Assembly (NCBI RefSeq): GCF_016065055.1
Contig: NZ_CP065856.1
Location: 310,001 to 374,000 of the forward strand
DNA length: 64,000 nucleotides
Direction: 5' to 3'
Origin: Halosimplex litoreum
GTDB taxonomy: Archaea; Halobacteriota; Halobacteria; Halobacteriales; Haloarculaceae
A model generated the notes under the pieces. The model saw only the letters and a program-made list of their open reading frames with translations, was not told where the DNA came from and did not search any database. Each line of letters starts with the position of its first letter. The stretch's first letter is position 1. Position numbers and translations under genes: made by a program. Below are positions 54,880 through 63,712 of this stretch, piece by piece.

Positions 54880-55884
54880 ATGCCCTCCATCAGACAGCCG
54901 CGAAGCACGGCCGTAGCGGTCGGACTGCTCCTGCTCGTCGTCCTGTCGGGCTGTAGCACTCTCTCCGGTACCGAATCGCCGGCTCCTTCGGCGACCGAAC
55001 CCTCGGTCCCGACGGACTCGGCCACACAGACACCGACGGTGACAGCGACGCCGACGGCGACACCGTCGCCCGCACCGACGGAAACGCCCGCATCGACGCC
55101 GACGGAAACGCCCGCATCGACGCCGACGGCGACAGCCTCACCGACGCCGACGGCGACACCGTCGCCGACCGCGTCGCCCTCCCCCGACCGGCTTCCGGCG
55201 GGACTGGCCGACACCGGCGTCCGTAACGTGACGCGGGTGGTCCGGACCCACCAGGCGAACGCGGCCGAGACGCCGGGCGTCGTGACTCACACCACGAATA
55301 CGACGGTTCGAAACACCTCGATCCTCGCGTCGGTGCGAGTGGCGGCCGGGCCGAACCTCACGCGGGTTCGGTACGTGTCCCAGTCGCGGCGCGCGAGCGG
55401 GACCGAGACGGAGAACAGGACGTCGGTCATCGCCGCGAACGGGACGGTCGTCAGACAGTACACCGTCGCCGGTGGGAACGTCACGCTCGACAACACGCGC
55501 AACCGAACGGCACTGTTCGACCGGTCGCTCCGCAGTCTCTCGACGGCCACGAACCCGCTCCGGGGAGCGCTCCGACGCGGCAACTTCACCGTCGCCGACG
55601 TCGACGACCGGGACGACGCCACGGTCGTGACGCTTCGCGCCGACCGATACGCGGGCGGACAACTGTACGCCGCCGAGAACGTCGCGGCGTACAACGCGAC
55701 GGTTCGGATCACGACCGACGGAGTGATCCGTTCGGCCACGGAACGCATCGTCTCCCGAGCCGACGGAAACGACCGGAGATACGGGTTCACCTACGAGTTC
55801 GAACCGCGGTCGGTCGACCTCCCGCGGGAGCCGCGGGTCCCCGCGGACGTCCGTGTCGAATCGGGCGACTCCGCGAACGACTGA
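54880..55884 (+). CDS. Haloarchaeal lipoprotein with long Thr/Pro linker (DUF7537-like)
   Basis: The 334 residues open with a signal peptide whose lipobox cysteine is in VVLSGCSTLSG. A Thr/Pro/Ala-rich linker (about 30-105) made of near-repeats of TETPASTP and TATPSP is probably glycosylated. The folded domain (about 110-334) holds NVTRVVRTHQANAAETPGVVTHTTNTT and repeated beta segments with many N-x-T sites. It resembles the lipoprotein at 14863-15699. Function is unknown. A 26-bp tandem array lies upstream. Confidence 0.75.
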   Translation: MPSIRQPRSTAVAVGLLLLVVLSGCSTLSGTESPAPSATEPSVPTDSATQTPTVTATPTATPSPAPTETPASTPTETPASTPTATASPTPTATPSPTASPSPDRLPAGLADTGVRNVTRVVRTHQANAAETPGVVTHTTNTTVRNTSILASVRVAAGPNLTRVRYVSQSRRASGTETENRTSVIAANGTVVRQYTVAGGNVTLDNTRNRTALFDRSLRSLSTATNPLRGALRRGNFTVADVDDRDDATVVTLRADRYAGGQLYAAENVAAYNATVRITTDGVIRSATERIVSRADGNDRRYGFTYEFEPRSVDLPREPRVPADVRVESGDSAND

Positions 55885-55973
55885 AACTAGCTCGCGGCGC
55901 TTCGGTCCCCGACCCGTTCGCTCCGCGGCGCGGGTCGAACCCGGTGGCCCGAGACGGGTCGCCGGCGTCGAAC

Positions 55974-56528
55974 TCAGTTGCGTTCGGTGGCGTGGAGTTC
56001 GTCGTCGATAGCGGAGACGCCCTCGCGCTGGACGCCCTCCTCGTCGAGGATCGTCTGTAGCCGCCGTTCGAACTCGTGGTCGGAGATCTCGCCCTCGACG
56101 TAGCGTTCCTTGAGCCGCTCGGTGCGGTCGTCGGCCCGTCGCTCGGCCGAGCGGGTGTCGAAGTTCTCGACGAGGTCCGCGAGGCCGACCATCCGGGCGT
56201 ACCTGTTCTCCCGTTCGACGTAGGAGGCGACGCGGCCGAGGCGGATCCCCGCCACCTCGGTCGTCCCGCTGACGGCCGACGAGGCCCGCGACGCGAGGCC
56301 GGCGGCGGCGGCGACCAGGCCGACGACGGACAGCGGCACCCCGACGACGAGCCCGGCGACGAACAGCGGCAACAGCGAGCCGAGGGTCCCGGCGCCACCC
56401 AGACCCAGGACGGCCGCGAGCAGCCAGCCGGCGACGCCCAGAACGGAGACGACGCTCAGCGTGAGGAAGGCGAGCGAGACCGCGACCGTCGCCAGCAGGT
56501 GGTCGCTGGCCCACTCGGTCAGTCCCAT
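55974..56528 (-). CDS. SHOCT-like domain membrane protein
   Basis: The 184 residues have an N-terminal membrane region of two or three helices (about 10-75), then a charged segment. The C-terminal SHOCT-like helical pair (about 138-168) reads RTERLKERYVEGEISDHEFERRLQTILDEE. SHOCT domains occur at the ends of many membrane-anchored proteins and are of uncertain role. The start at MGLTEWASDHLL is preferred over an upstream in-frame ATG. Confidence 0.75.
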   Translation of the reverse strand: MGLTEWASDHLLATVAVSLAFLTLSVVSVLGVAGWLLAAVLGLGGAGTLGSLLPLFVAGLVVGVPLSVVGLVAAAAGLASRASSAVSGTTEVAGIRLGRVASYVERENRYARMVGLADLVENFDTRSAERRADDRTERLKERYVEGEISDHEFERRLQTILDEEGVQREGVSAIDDELHATERN

Positions 56529-56627
56529 GTCCGCGACCACGGGACGAGCGTACCTAAGCACAACGGCCGGGCCGCCGCCCGGCGATCTCCGACGGGAGGC
56601 CCAGGGAAGTCGAAGACGACGGGACCG

Positions 56628-56858
56628 CTACGGCTCGACGGACTCGCGGGCCTCGGCGAGCGGCACCCGCGGGTCGACACCCTCGTCGCGCTCGCTGCTC
56701 TCGATGGCCGCCTCGACGAGCGCGACCGACTGAAGGGGCGACGCGACGTCTGTAGCCGTCCACCCTCCCGTCTCGAGCCAGTCGACGACCTGCTCGGCCA
56801 GCCAGGTGTCGCCCCAGGCGCCGTAGGTGCGGGCAGAAGGTGTCACACCAGCGGGCAT
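56628..56858 (-). pseudogene. C-terminal remnant of a Gfo/Idh/MocA-type oxidoreductase
   Basis: The 76-codon frame encodes TYGAWGDTWLAEQVVDWLE followed by TATDVASPLQSVALVEAAIESSERDEGVDP. This looks like the extreme C-terminus of a Gfo/Idh/MocA oxidoreductase, where a W-xx-E and an AAxxSS-E motif end the fold. The nucleotide-binding domain is missing, and the DNA upstream to the pilin gene does not continue it in one frame. It is probably a gene remnant, not a functional small protein. Confidence 0.5.
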
Positions 56859-56983
56859 CCCGCCCGCCGGTTCCGACCTGGCTGGCGCGGTAAGTCGTGG
56901 CGTATCGGTCGGCCCAGCGGGCGGTCAGTCGTCCGGTCGGCGAGCGTCTGACCGACTCGGCCGCGCTGGGTCGCCCCACTCGC

Positions 56984-57817
56984 TCAGTAGTCGTCGGGGT
57001 CTCTGGGCGTGTAGCCCGAGCAGGGCCGGCCACCGATCGTCGTGCTGTCGGAACACGAGAGGCTCGGCGCGTAGACGTGCCCGGTGACAGTGACGCCGTC
57101 GAGGTCGACCTGCTCGGCGCTCTCGACCGAGCCGTAGACGGTCGTAGTATCGATGTCTACGTCGGGGCCGCGCACGTCGCCGGCGACCTCGCTCCCGTCG
57201 ATCGCGACGTCGTCGCCGGCGACGACCGGCCCGTAGACCGTCAGTCCGGTGTCGATATCCACGCTGTTAGCCTCACTCACCACCCGACCGACGACGGTCC
57301 CTCCCGCTTCCAGGACGATGTTTCCGTCGGTCACCACGTCGCAGTCGACGACGGTGTTTTCGATCGATACCGACGACGTGCCGCCGTTGGTCTCGCGCTG
57401 GACCCACGGACAGTTCTCGTCGATGTCGGGCAGATCCGGCTCCACCTCGAACTCCCGCAGGACGTAACTCGTGTCGCGTTCGCCGAACCAGACCAGCCGG
57501 AGCCGCTCGCGGACGGGGAAGACAGTCACGCTGTCGCCCGCGAGGAGGTCCCGATTCCGCAGGGCGTTCTCGTCGGCGCCACCGCGGATCTCGACCTTCT
57601 CACCGTCCAGGCGCTCGCCGTCGGTGAGTTCGAGGTCGTAGGCGCCCGGCCGCTCGACCGGTTCGATCTCCACGACCACCTCCGGGGCGGGCTCGTTGCG
57701 CTCGGTCGCGCCGAAGGCGACGTAGGCCGCGACCGACGCCAACAGAGCGGCTATCGCGACCAGCAGCACCGTCCCGATCACCGGCGAGACCGCACGCCGT
57801 CCCGCTCGACTGTCCAC
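56984..57817 (-). CDS. Archaeal pilin-like secreted protein with bactofilin-like repeats
   Basis: The 277 residues start at a GTG with a class III (PilD/PibD-type) signal: RAVSPVIGTVLLVAIAALLASVAAYVAFG, the archaeal pilin N-terminal domain. A beta-rich middle part and a region of short repeats (about 150-255) follow. Repeat examples are GNIVLEAGGTVVGRVV, TGLTVYGPVVAGDDVAI and TTTVYGSV, resembling the right-handed beta-helix of bactofilins and polymer-forming cytoskeletal proteins. It may be a surface filament or adhesin subunit. Four cysteines near the repeats could form disulfides. Confidence 0.8.
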   Translation of the reverse strand: MDSRAGRRAVSPVIGTVLLVAIAALLASVAAYVAFGATERNEPAPEVVVEIEPVERPGAYDLELTDGERLDGEKVEIRGGADENALRNRDLLAGDSVTVFPVRERLRLVWFGERDTSYVLREFEVEPDLPDIDENCPWVQRETNGGTSSVSIENTVVDCDVVTDGNIVLEAGGTVVGRVVSEANSVDIDTGLTVYGPVVAGDDVAIDGSEVAGDVRGPDVDIDTTTVYGSVESAEQVDLDGVTVTGHVYAPSLSCSDSTTIGGRPCSGYTPRDPDDY

Positions 57818-57995
57818 GGCGAACTCACGAGACTCCCGACAGTTGAAACCAGCGGCCCCGTTTCAGCTTCGCGAAACGCCGTCGAAGGCGTTCGGGACGA
57901 TCCGTGAGAGCCGCGACGGCGCGAAATCAGTCAGCCGTGGCGGAACCACCGCTAGAGCACGCTCTGACGAGTTCCAGGCACTCACTCGCGGGAGT

Positions 57996-59609
57996 TCAAT
58001 CGTGCCTGAACGCGCGCTGGCCCGTCATGACCATCGCGATGTCGTGCTCGTCGGCGGCTTCGGTGACGATGTCGTCGTTCTTCGAGCCGCCGGGCTGGAT
58101 GACCGCTTCGATGCCCGCTTCGGCGGCCTTCTCGATCCCATCCGGGAACGGGAAGAAGGCGTCCGAGGCCATGACCGCGCCCTCGGCGTCCTTACCCTCG
58201 GCGTCCTTCTCGGCTTTCATGTCGGCGATCTCGACCGCGTCGACGCGGGAGACCTGGCCGGCGCCGACGCCCACGGTCTCGGTTCCCTTCGCGAAGACGA
58301 TGGCGTTCGATTTGACGTGCTTGATCGTCTGCCAGGCGAACAGCATGGCCTCGACCTGCTCGTCGGTCGGCTCGCGCTCGGTGACGACCTCTAGGTCGTC
58401 GGGGGTGAGCGCCTGGGTGTCCCGTTCTTGGACGAGCCGCCCGCCGACGAGCTTCTTCTCGGTGACGGTCTCGGTCACGTCGTACCGGTCTGAGACGTCC
58501 AGCACGCGGAGGTTGTCCTTCTCGAACAGCGTCTCCAGGGCGGCGTCGGTGTAGCCGGGCGCGACGACGACCTCCTTGAACGAGTCGATTATCTGCTCGG
58601 CCGTGGCCTCGTCGCACTCGCGGTTGAGGGCGACGATGCCGCCGAAGGCGCTCTTGGGGTCGGTCGACAGGGCGTCGGCGTAGGCGTCGGCCAGGGTGTC
58701 GGCGGTCGCACAGCCCGCGGGGTTGGTGTGTTTGATGACCGCCGCGGCGGGCTCGTCGAACTCCTTGATGAGATTCAGGGCGCCGTCGGCGTCGTTGTAG
58801 TTGTTGTACGACAGCGCCTTGGCGCCCTCGTTCAGCTGGTCGGCGCCGACGACGCTGGCTTCCTCGACCGTGCTGTCGGCGTAGACCGCGGCGTCCTGGT
58901 GGGGATTCTCCCCGTAGCGCAGGTCCGCCGCGCGGTCCTCGGAGCTGAACAGCCGCGTCGGGAGGTCACCGCCGCTCGTCCCCTCGACGGCGGCCCGGTT
59001 CGCCTCGTAGTCGACGGTGACGCGGTCCTCCGCGAAGTACTTCACGGCGCGCGGGTAGGCCGTGAACTCGCCCTCGTAGAGGACGCGGTCTTTGAGGTCG
59101 TCCTCGTCGTCGCCCTCGTAGACGGGGATCGGCTCCTGGGTGACGACGGGGCCGCCGTCGACCGCTTCCTCGACGATCTCGCCGTCGTCGTCGATTGCGT
59201 CGGTGACGACGTGGACGGTGCACCCGACTACGTCCGCACCGTACTCCAGGGCGTCGCCCCAGGCGTCCATGCCGGGGAAGGCGGGCAGCAAGGAGGGGTG
59301 GACGTTCAGCGTCGTCGGCGCCTCGTCGAGGAAGGTCTCGGAGAGCAGGCGCATGTAGCCGTCCAGCGTCACCAGGTCGAAGTCGTAGTCGGCGAGGGCG
59401 TCGAGGGCGCGCTCCTCGTGGTCGCGCCGATCCTCGCCATCGCCGCGCTCGACGACCTCCGTCGGAATCTCCCGCTCTGCCGCCGCGTCGAGGACGGGCG
59501 CGTCGGCGTCGTTCGTGAGGATAACCGAAAACTCGGCGCCCCCGGGGGCCCGGTCCGCGATGTTCAACAGGTTCCGCCCGCGGTTGCTCGCCATCCCTGC
59601 GAGTTTCAT
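57996..59609 (-). CDS. purNH: PurN-PurH fusion: GAR and AICAR transformylases
   Basis: This protein catalyses two formyl transfers of purine synthesis, both using formyl-tetrahydrofolate. Residues about 1-200 are a PurN domain: MKLAGMASNRGRNLLNIA, NVHPSLLPAFPG with the catalytic Asn-His, and DGGPVVTQEPI. Residues about 215-537 are the AICAR transformylase half of PurH: LRYGENPHQDAAVY, IKHTNPAGCA and AMVMTGQRAFRHD. The IMP cyclohydrolase (MGS) domain of bacterial PurH is absent; archaea use PurO for that step. This fusion is known in haloarchaea. It is divergent from purB. Confidence 0.93.
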   Translation of the reverse strand: MKLAGMASNRGRNLLNIADRAPGGAEFSVILTNDADAPVLDAAAEREIPTEVVERGDGEDRRDHEERALDALADYDFDLVTLDGYMRLLSETFLDEAPTTLNVHPSLLPAFPGMDAWGDALEYGADVVGCTVHVVTDAIDDDGEIVEEAVDGGPVVTQEPIPVYEGDDEDDLKDRVLYEGEFTAYPRAVKYFAEDRVTVDYEANRAAVEGTSGGDLPTRLFSSEDRAADLRYGENPHQDAAVYADSTVEEASVVGADQLNEGAKALSYNNYNDADGALNLIKEFDEPAAAVIKHTNPAGCATADTLADAYADALSTDPKSAFGGIVALNRECDEATAEQIIDSFKEVVVAPGYTDAALETLFEKDNLRVLDVSDRYDVTETVTEKKLVGGRLVQERDTQALTPDDLEVVTEREPTDEQVEAMLFAWQTIKHVKSNAIVFAKGTETVGVGAGQVSRVDAVEIADMKAEKDAEGKDAEGAVMASDAFFPFPDGIEKAAEAGIEAVIQPGGSKNDDIVTEAADEHDIAMVMTGQRAFRHD

Positions 59610-59774
59610 GTTCGAAGCCCCGCCGCGGCCGCGCAAAGTAGTTGCGAATAGGCCGGGACACAGTCGACACTGTCGACACGGTCGCTCCGAGACGGGACCG
59701 ACGGGTCGGTCCGCCGCGGGCGGCGGCGACCGCCGACCGACACGCTCTTTGGTCGACTCACCGCACGGGCGAGC

Positions 59775-61163
59775 ATGACCGACCGATCGCCGCTGCGGGC
59801 CGTCTCGCCGCTCGACGGACGCTACGCACGGTACACCGAACCGCTGGTCGACTACGCCAGCGAGAAGGCGCTCATGCGGGCGCGCACTCGCGTCGAGGTC
59901 GAGTACTTGGTCGCGCTGGCCGACCTGCCCGAGACGCCCCTGGAGATCGGCGCCGGACAGCGCGAACAGCTCCGGGACCTGTACGAGTCGTTCGACGACG
60001 AGGACGCGGCCCTGATCAAACAGATCGAGACCGAGGGCTACGGCGAGTACGCGGCGACCAACCACGACGTGAAGGCGATCGAGTACTTCGTCCGCGAGGG
60101 CCTGCCCGCGGATCTGGACGCGGCCCACTGGATCCACTTCGGGCTCACCAGCGAGGACGTGAACAACCTCGCCCACCGCCTGCTCGTCAAGCCCGCCGTC
60201 GAAGACGTGCTGGTCCCGCAGCTGCGCGACGTCCGCGACGCCCTCGTCGAGGAGGCCCGCGAACACCGCGATCTGCCGATGCTCGCGCGCACCCACGGCC
60301 AGCCCGCCACGCCGACGACCTACGGGAAGGAACTGGCCGTCTACGCCTCGCGACTGGGCCGCGCGCTCGGCCGCATCGAGCGCGCGACCGACGAGATCTC
60401 GGGCAAGCTCGCCGGCGCGTCGGGCACCTACGCCGCCCACGACGCGGCGTACCCCGACGTGGACTGGCGGTCGTTCTCCGAATCGTTCGTCGGCGACCTG
60501 GGCCTCGACCACGAACCGCTGACGACGCAGGTCAACCCCTGCGACGACCTCGCGGCCGTCTTCGACGCCCTGCGCGGCGCGAACAACGTCCTGCTCGACC
60601 TCGACCTGGACGTGTGGCTCTACGTCTCCGACCGCTATCTCGGCCAGGAGGCCGCCGCGGGCGAGACCGGGTCGTCGACGATGCCCCACAAGGTCAACCC
60701 CATCGACTTCGAGAACAGCGAGGGGAACCTCTCGAAGGCCAACTCCGATCTCCACTTCCTCGGCGACTACGTCACCACCTCGCGACTCCAGCGGGACCTG
60801 TCGGACTCGACGGTCAAGCGCAATATCGGCGCGGCGCTCGCCCACTGTCTCATCGGCTACTCGAAACTGGAGAACGGGCTGGCGAAGGTCGTGCCCAACG
60901 AACAGGTCATGCGCGACGACCTCGAAGCGACCCCCGAGGTCGTCGGCGAGGCCGTCCAGACGATCCTCCGCCGAGAGGGCTTCGACGACGCCTACGAACA
61001 CGTCAAGAAGGCGACCCGCGGCCGCGACGTGTCGATGGCCGACTTCGAGGCGATGATCGACGACCTCGACGTGGACGACGACGTGCGTGCGGAACTGCAC
61101 GCGCTGACGCCGGCGGGCTACACCGGCGTCGCGAGCGAACTCGTCGACGACGCGCGGGAGTAG
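59775..61163 (+). CDS. purB: Adenylosuccinate lyase
   Basis: A 462-residue enzyme that releases fumarate from SAICAR and from adenylosuccinate, thus acting twice in purine synthesis. MTDRSPLRAVSPLDGRYARYT opens it. TSEDVNNLAHRLL, ARTHGQPATPTTYGKE with the catalytic His and the signature GSSTMPHKVNPIDFENSEGN with the catalytic Ser loop are all present. The length is normal. It is divergent from purNH, sharing a 165-base intergenic region, so the two purine genes may share regulation. Confidence 0.96.
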   Translation: MTDRSPLRAVSPLDGRYARYTEPLVDYASEKALMRARTRVEVEYLVALADLPETPLEIGAGQREQLRDLYESFDDEDAALIKQIETEGYGEYAATNHDVKAIEYFVREGLPADLDAAHWIHFGLTSEDVNNLAHRLLVKPAVEDVLVPQLRDVRDALVEEAREHRDLPMLARTHGQPATPTTYGKELAVYASRLGRALGRIERATDEISGKLAGASGTYAAHDAAYPDVDWRSFSESFVGDLGLDHEPLTTQVNPCDDLAAVFDALRGANNVLLDLDLDVWLYVSDRYLGQEAAAGETGSSTMPHKVNPIDFENSEGNLSKANSDLHFLGDYVTTSRLQRDLSDSTVKRNIGAALAHCLIGYSKLENGLAKVVPNEQVMRDDLEATPEVVGEAVQTILRREGFDDAYEHVKKATRGRDVSMADFEAMIDDLDVDDDVRAELHALTPAGYTGVASELVDDARE

Positions 61164-61245
61164 GTCCGACCCCGACCTCGACCCACGCCGATACCCAGCG
61201 ACGGACGGCCACAGGCCTTTGACCGTGTGACACGTATCCGCACGC

Positions 61246-61863
61246 ATGTTCCGCGACCGGACGGCCGCGGGCGAGCGACTCGCCGACGCGCTGGAAGACC
61301 GGGGTATCGCCGCCGATATCGTCCTCGCGATCCCGCGCGGCGGACTGCCGCTGGGGCGGGCGGTCGCCGACCGGCTCGACGCGCCACTGGACGTGGTCGT
61401 CGCCTCGAAGATCGGCGCGCCGCGCAACGAGGAGTTCGCGATCGGTGCGGTCGCCGAGGACGGCGCGGTGTGGCTCAACGACGACGCGCTCGACCGGCTC
61501 TCGGTGAGCGAGCGCTACCTGGCACAGGAACGCGAGCGCGAACGAGAAGTCGCCGCCGAGAAGGCTGCCACCTACCGCGACGGCGAGCGTCCGGACCTCG
61601 CCGGGAAGCGAGTCGTGATCGTCGACGACGGGGTCGCGACCGGCGCGACGATGCGCGCGTCGCTCCGGCTGGTCCGAGACGAGGACCCGGCGTCGCTGGT
61701 CGCCGCCGTCCCCGTCGGCCCGCCGGACACGCTCGAGGAACTCGCGACGCTGGCCGACGAGGTCGTCGCCGTCGAGCGGCCGCGGAGCTTCCGCGCCGTC
61801 GGCGCTCACTACCGGAACTTCGGCCAGGTCAGCGACGAGAAAGCGATGTCGTACCTGACGTGA
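61246..61863 (+). CDS. Phosphoribosyltransferase family protein
   Basis: The 205 residues carry a type I PRTase core. DIVLAIPRGGLPLGRAVADRLDAPLDVVVASKIGAPRNEEFAIGAV is the N-terminal half. VVIVDDGVATGATMRASLRLV is the PRPP-binding signature, intact with both Asp residues. The hood region is short. Such proteins often act on purines or are of unknown specificity. The neighbour purB makes a purine role plausible, but this is not proved. It is 82 bases behind purB on the same strand. Confidence 0.88.
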   Translation: MFRDRTAAGERLADALEDRGIAADIVLAIPRGGLPLGRAVADRLDAPLDVVVASKIGAPRNEEFAIGAVAEDGAVWLNDDALDRLSVSERYLAQEREREREVAAEKAATYRDGERPDLAGKRVVIVDDGVATGATMRASLRLVRDEDPASLVAAVPVGPPDTLEELATLADEVVAVERPRSFRAVGAHYRNFGQVSDEKAMSYLT

Positions 61864-61898
61864 CCCGCGGGTCGACCGTCGGCTTCGCGGTCGGACGC

Positions 61899-62144
61899 TC
61901 AGGCGGTCGGTTCGGCGCCGCGCAACCGCGGGAGGACGATGTGGTAGGCGACGTTGAGCGCCGCGTAGATGAGGACGGCGCCGACGGCGGCCTCCCACAG
62001 GCCCAGCGTCGTCTGTCCAGCGGAGAGGTTCGACAATCCGGCCTGTTCGGCGAGCGCGCCGACGACCGCCAGCGCACCCGCGATCGCGACGTACAGGACC
62101 ACGCCGAGCGCCTCGGCGACCGGTCCGAGCAGGAGTTCTCGCAT
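61899..62144 (-). CDS. Small two-helix haloarchaeal membrane protein
   Basis: The 81 residues have two strong hydrophobic helices (about 12-34 and 48-66) flanked by short polar ends. The start MRELLLGPVAEALGVVLYVAIAG is in a normal context. No recognised function. It is convergent with the phosphoribosyltransferase gene. Confidence 0.7.
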   Translation of the reverse strand: MRELLLGPVAEALGVVLYVAIAGALAVVGALAEQAGLSNLSAGQTTLGLWEAAVGAVLIYAALNVAYHIVLPRLRGAEPTA

Positions 62145-62242
62145 CGAGACCGGGTATGCGACAGCGGATCATATGGTTTCCGGGATACTACGTGACGGAC
62201 TCTCACGGTGAATTTTTGTTCCGAGCGGAGATATCGAGGCCT

Positions 62243-62470
62243 ATGTCTCACTACGCAACCAGGGACTACCCGAAGCTGGCCAAGACCGGGTTCTTCCTCG
62301 GCGTCGCGCTGTTCGCCGTCGGCGGGCTGGGCGAGATCGTCGGCTCCGTGGTCTTCGGCGGACTGCCGGGCTGGGAGCAGACGCTGCTGTTCGATATGGA
62401 AGTACTGGGTATCGCGCTCGGACTGTTTTCGCCGCTTCTGTTCGGAGTCGTCGCCCCGTTGGTCGAGTAG
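62243..62470 (+). CDS. DUF7860-like small membrane protein
   Basis: The 75 residues are MSHYATRDYPKLAKTGFFLGVALFAVGGLGEIVG, a charged loop and a second helix to LFSPLLFGVVAPLVE. Similar small haloarchaeal proteins are grouped as DUF7860, unknown function. The start was set at the MSHYATRDYPK form, not at an upstream ATG that would add an unrelated stretch. Immediately after the stop come small inverted GC-rich motifs (62465-62525). Confidence 0.68.
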   Translation: MSHYATRDYPKLAKTGFFLGVALFAVGGLGEIVGSVVFGGLPGWEQTLLFDMEVLGIALGLFSPLLFGVVAPLVE

Positions 62471-62580
62471 CGAGGCGTGAGCGAAGCGAGCGCCTGGGAA
62501 CAGCGAACGGTGAGCGCAGCGAGCCGTGAGCCGTCCGCGAGTGACGGTCTCTACGAGACGGCCGGCACCCGCTCGCCCGG

Positions 62581-63711
62581 CTACAGGAGCCCGTCGACGG
62601 CGTCGCGGACGGCTCGCGCGGCCGCCCGAACGTCCTCGCGGCGGACGTACTCGCGCTCGCTGTGCGCGACGGCGCCCGCCTCGTCCGCCAGGTCGCCGGG
62701 ACCGAACACGACGGTCGGCGCGTGCTCGGCGAAGTACGAGGCCTCCGTCGCGGCGCCGAACGGCCGCACCGCCCCGCCGCTCGCGGCCGAAAGCGCCTCG
62801 ACGAGCGGCTCGTCTCGGTCGGTCGCGAACGCGGCCAAGAACGGCGTCTCCCGCGGAGAGAGCGCCACGTCCAGATCCATCCCCGAGGGCACCCACTCCA
62901 AGAGGTGCGCTGCCAGTCCGGCCTCGAACTCCGCGGGCGTCTCGGGCGGGACCGGTCGCCGGTCGAACGTGAGGGTACACGCCTCGGGGACCTGATTCGA
63001 GACCTCCCCGCCGTCGATCACGGTCGGCGTGAGCGTCGGGCGCCCGAGCGACTCGTGGGCCCCAGGACCTCGCTCGTCGTCGTAGGTTTCCATCGCCTGC
63101 AGGATCGGCGCCATCGCTCGGATCGCGTTCGCACCGCTGTCGGGCGTGGCAGCGTGGGCCGCGGCACCGGCGACGGTGATCGTCCCCTCGTACTGGCCGC
63201 GGGCGGCGTTGCACACGTCCAGCCCCGTGGGCTCGCCGACGACGAAGCCGTCGGCGTCGAGCGACCCCGCGAGGTGGGCGGCACCGGTCTGGACCGTCTC
63301 TTCGTCGGGCGTGATCGCCAGCGTCAGCCGATTCCCGTCGCCGACGCCCGCGCCGAGGAACGCGTCGACGAGCGCCGCGAGCGGCCCCTTCGCGTCGCAG
63401 GCACCCCGTCCCTCCACGACGTCGCCGTCCTCGCGCTCGGCGAAGGGGACGTGGGGCGGGACCGTGTCGATGTGCGTGTTCAGGACGAGGTGGGTGTCGT
63501 CCGCCGCGTCGGTACCGCTCTCGACCGCGGTATCCCCGGACTCGTACCCCTCGCCCGTCCGTGTCGCGAGCGTGTTTCCGGCCTCGTCGACGACGGGCTC
63601 GGCACCGTTGCGTTCGAGCGTCTCGACCAGCAGCCCGCGCATCTCCGCGACGGACTCGGACGAGTCGGTCCGGACCGCCCGCTCGTGGAAGTCGATGGCG
63701 TCGAACGGCAT
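62581..63711 (-). CDS. dapE: Succinyl-diaminopimelate desuccinylase-like M20 peptidase
   Basis: A 376-residue M20 metallopeptidase predicted to remove the succinyl (or acetyl) group from N-acyl-LL-diaminopimelate in lysine synthesis. Metal-site motifs are LNTHIDTVPPH (His and Asp), GRGACDAKGPLAALV with the bridging Asp and TPDEETVQTGA with the catalytic and metal Glu. A dimerisation lid (about 175-285) and the final His near GAVAHSEREYV follow. It comes one base after lysA on the same strand, so the pathway context supports DapE over other M20 deacylases. A Gly/Ser/Asp-rich insertion lies near residues 52-70. Confidence 0.85.
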   Translation of the reverse strand: MPFDAIDFHERAVRTDSSESVAEMRGLLVETLERNGAEPVVDEAGNTLATRTGEGYESGDTAVESGTDAADDTHLVLNTHIDTVPPHVPFAEREDGDVVEGRGACDAKGPLAALVDAFLGAGVGDGNRLTLAITPDEETVQTGAAHLAGSLDADGFVVGEPTGLDVCNAARGQYEGTITVAGAAAHAATPDSGANAIRAMAPILQAMETYDDERGPGAHESLGRPTLTPTVIDGGEVSNQVPEACTLTFDRRPVPPETPAEFEAGLAAHLLEWVPSGMDLDVALSPRETPFLAAFATDRDEPLVEALSAASGGAVRPFGAATEASYFAEHAPTVVFGPGDLADEAGAVAHSEREYVRREDVRAAARAVRDAVDGLL

Positions 63712-63712
63712 G

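Noticed and set aside
62461..62580. Third copy of the interspersed element
   Set aside because: Only short motifs (gtgagcgcagcgagc and similar) recur here. These are common GC-rich palindromic words in haloarchaea, and the conserved blocks and hairpin are missing.
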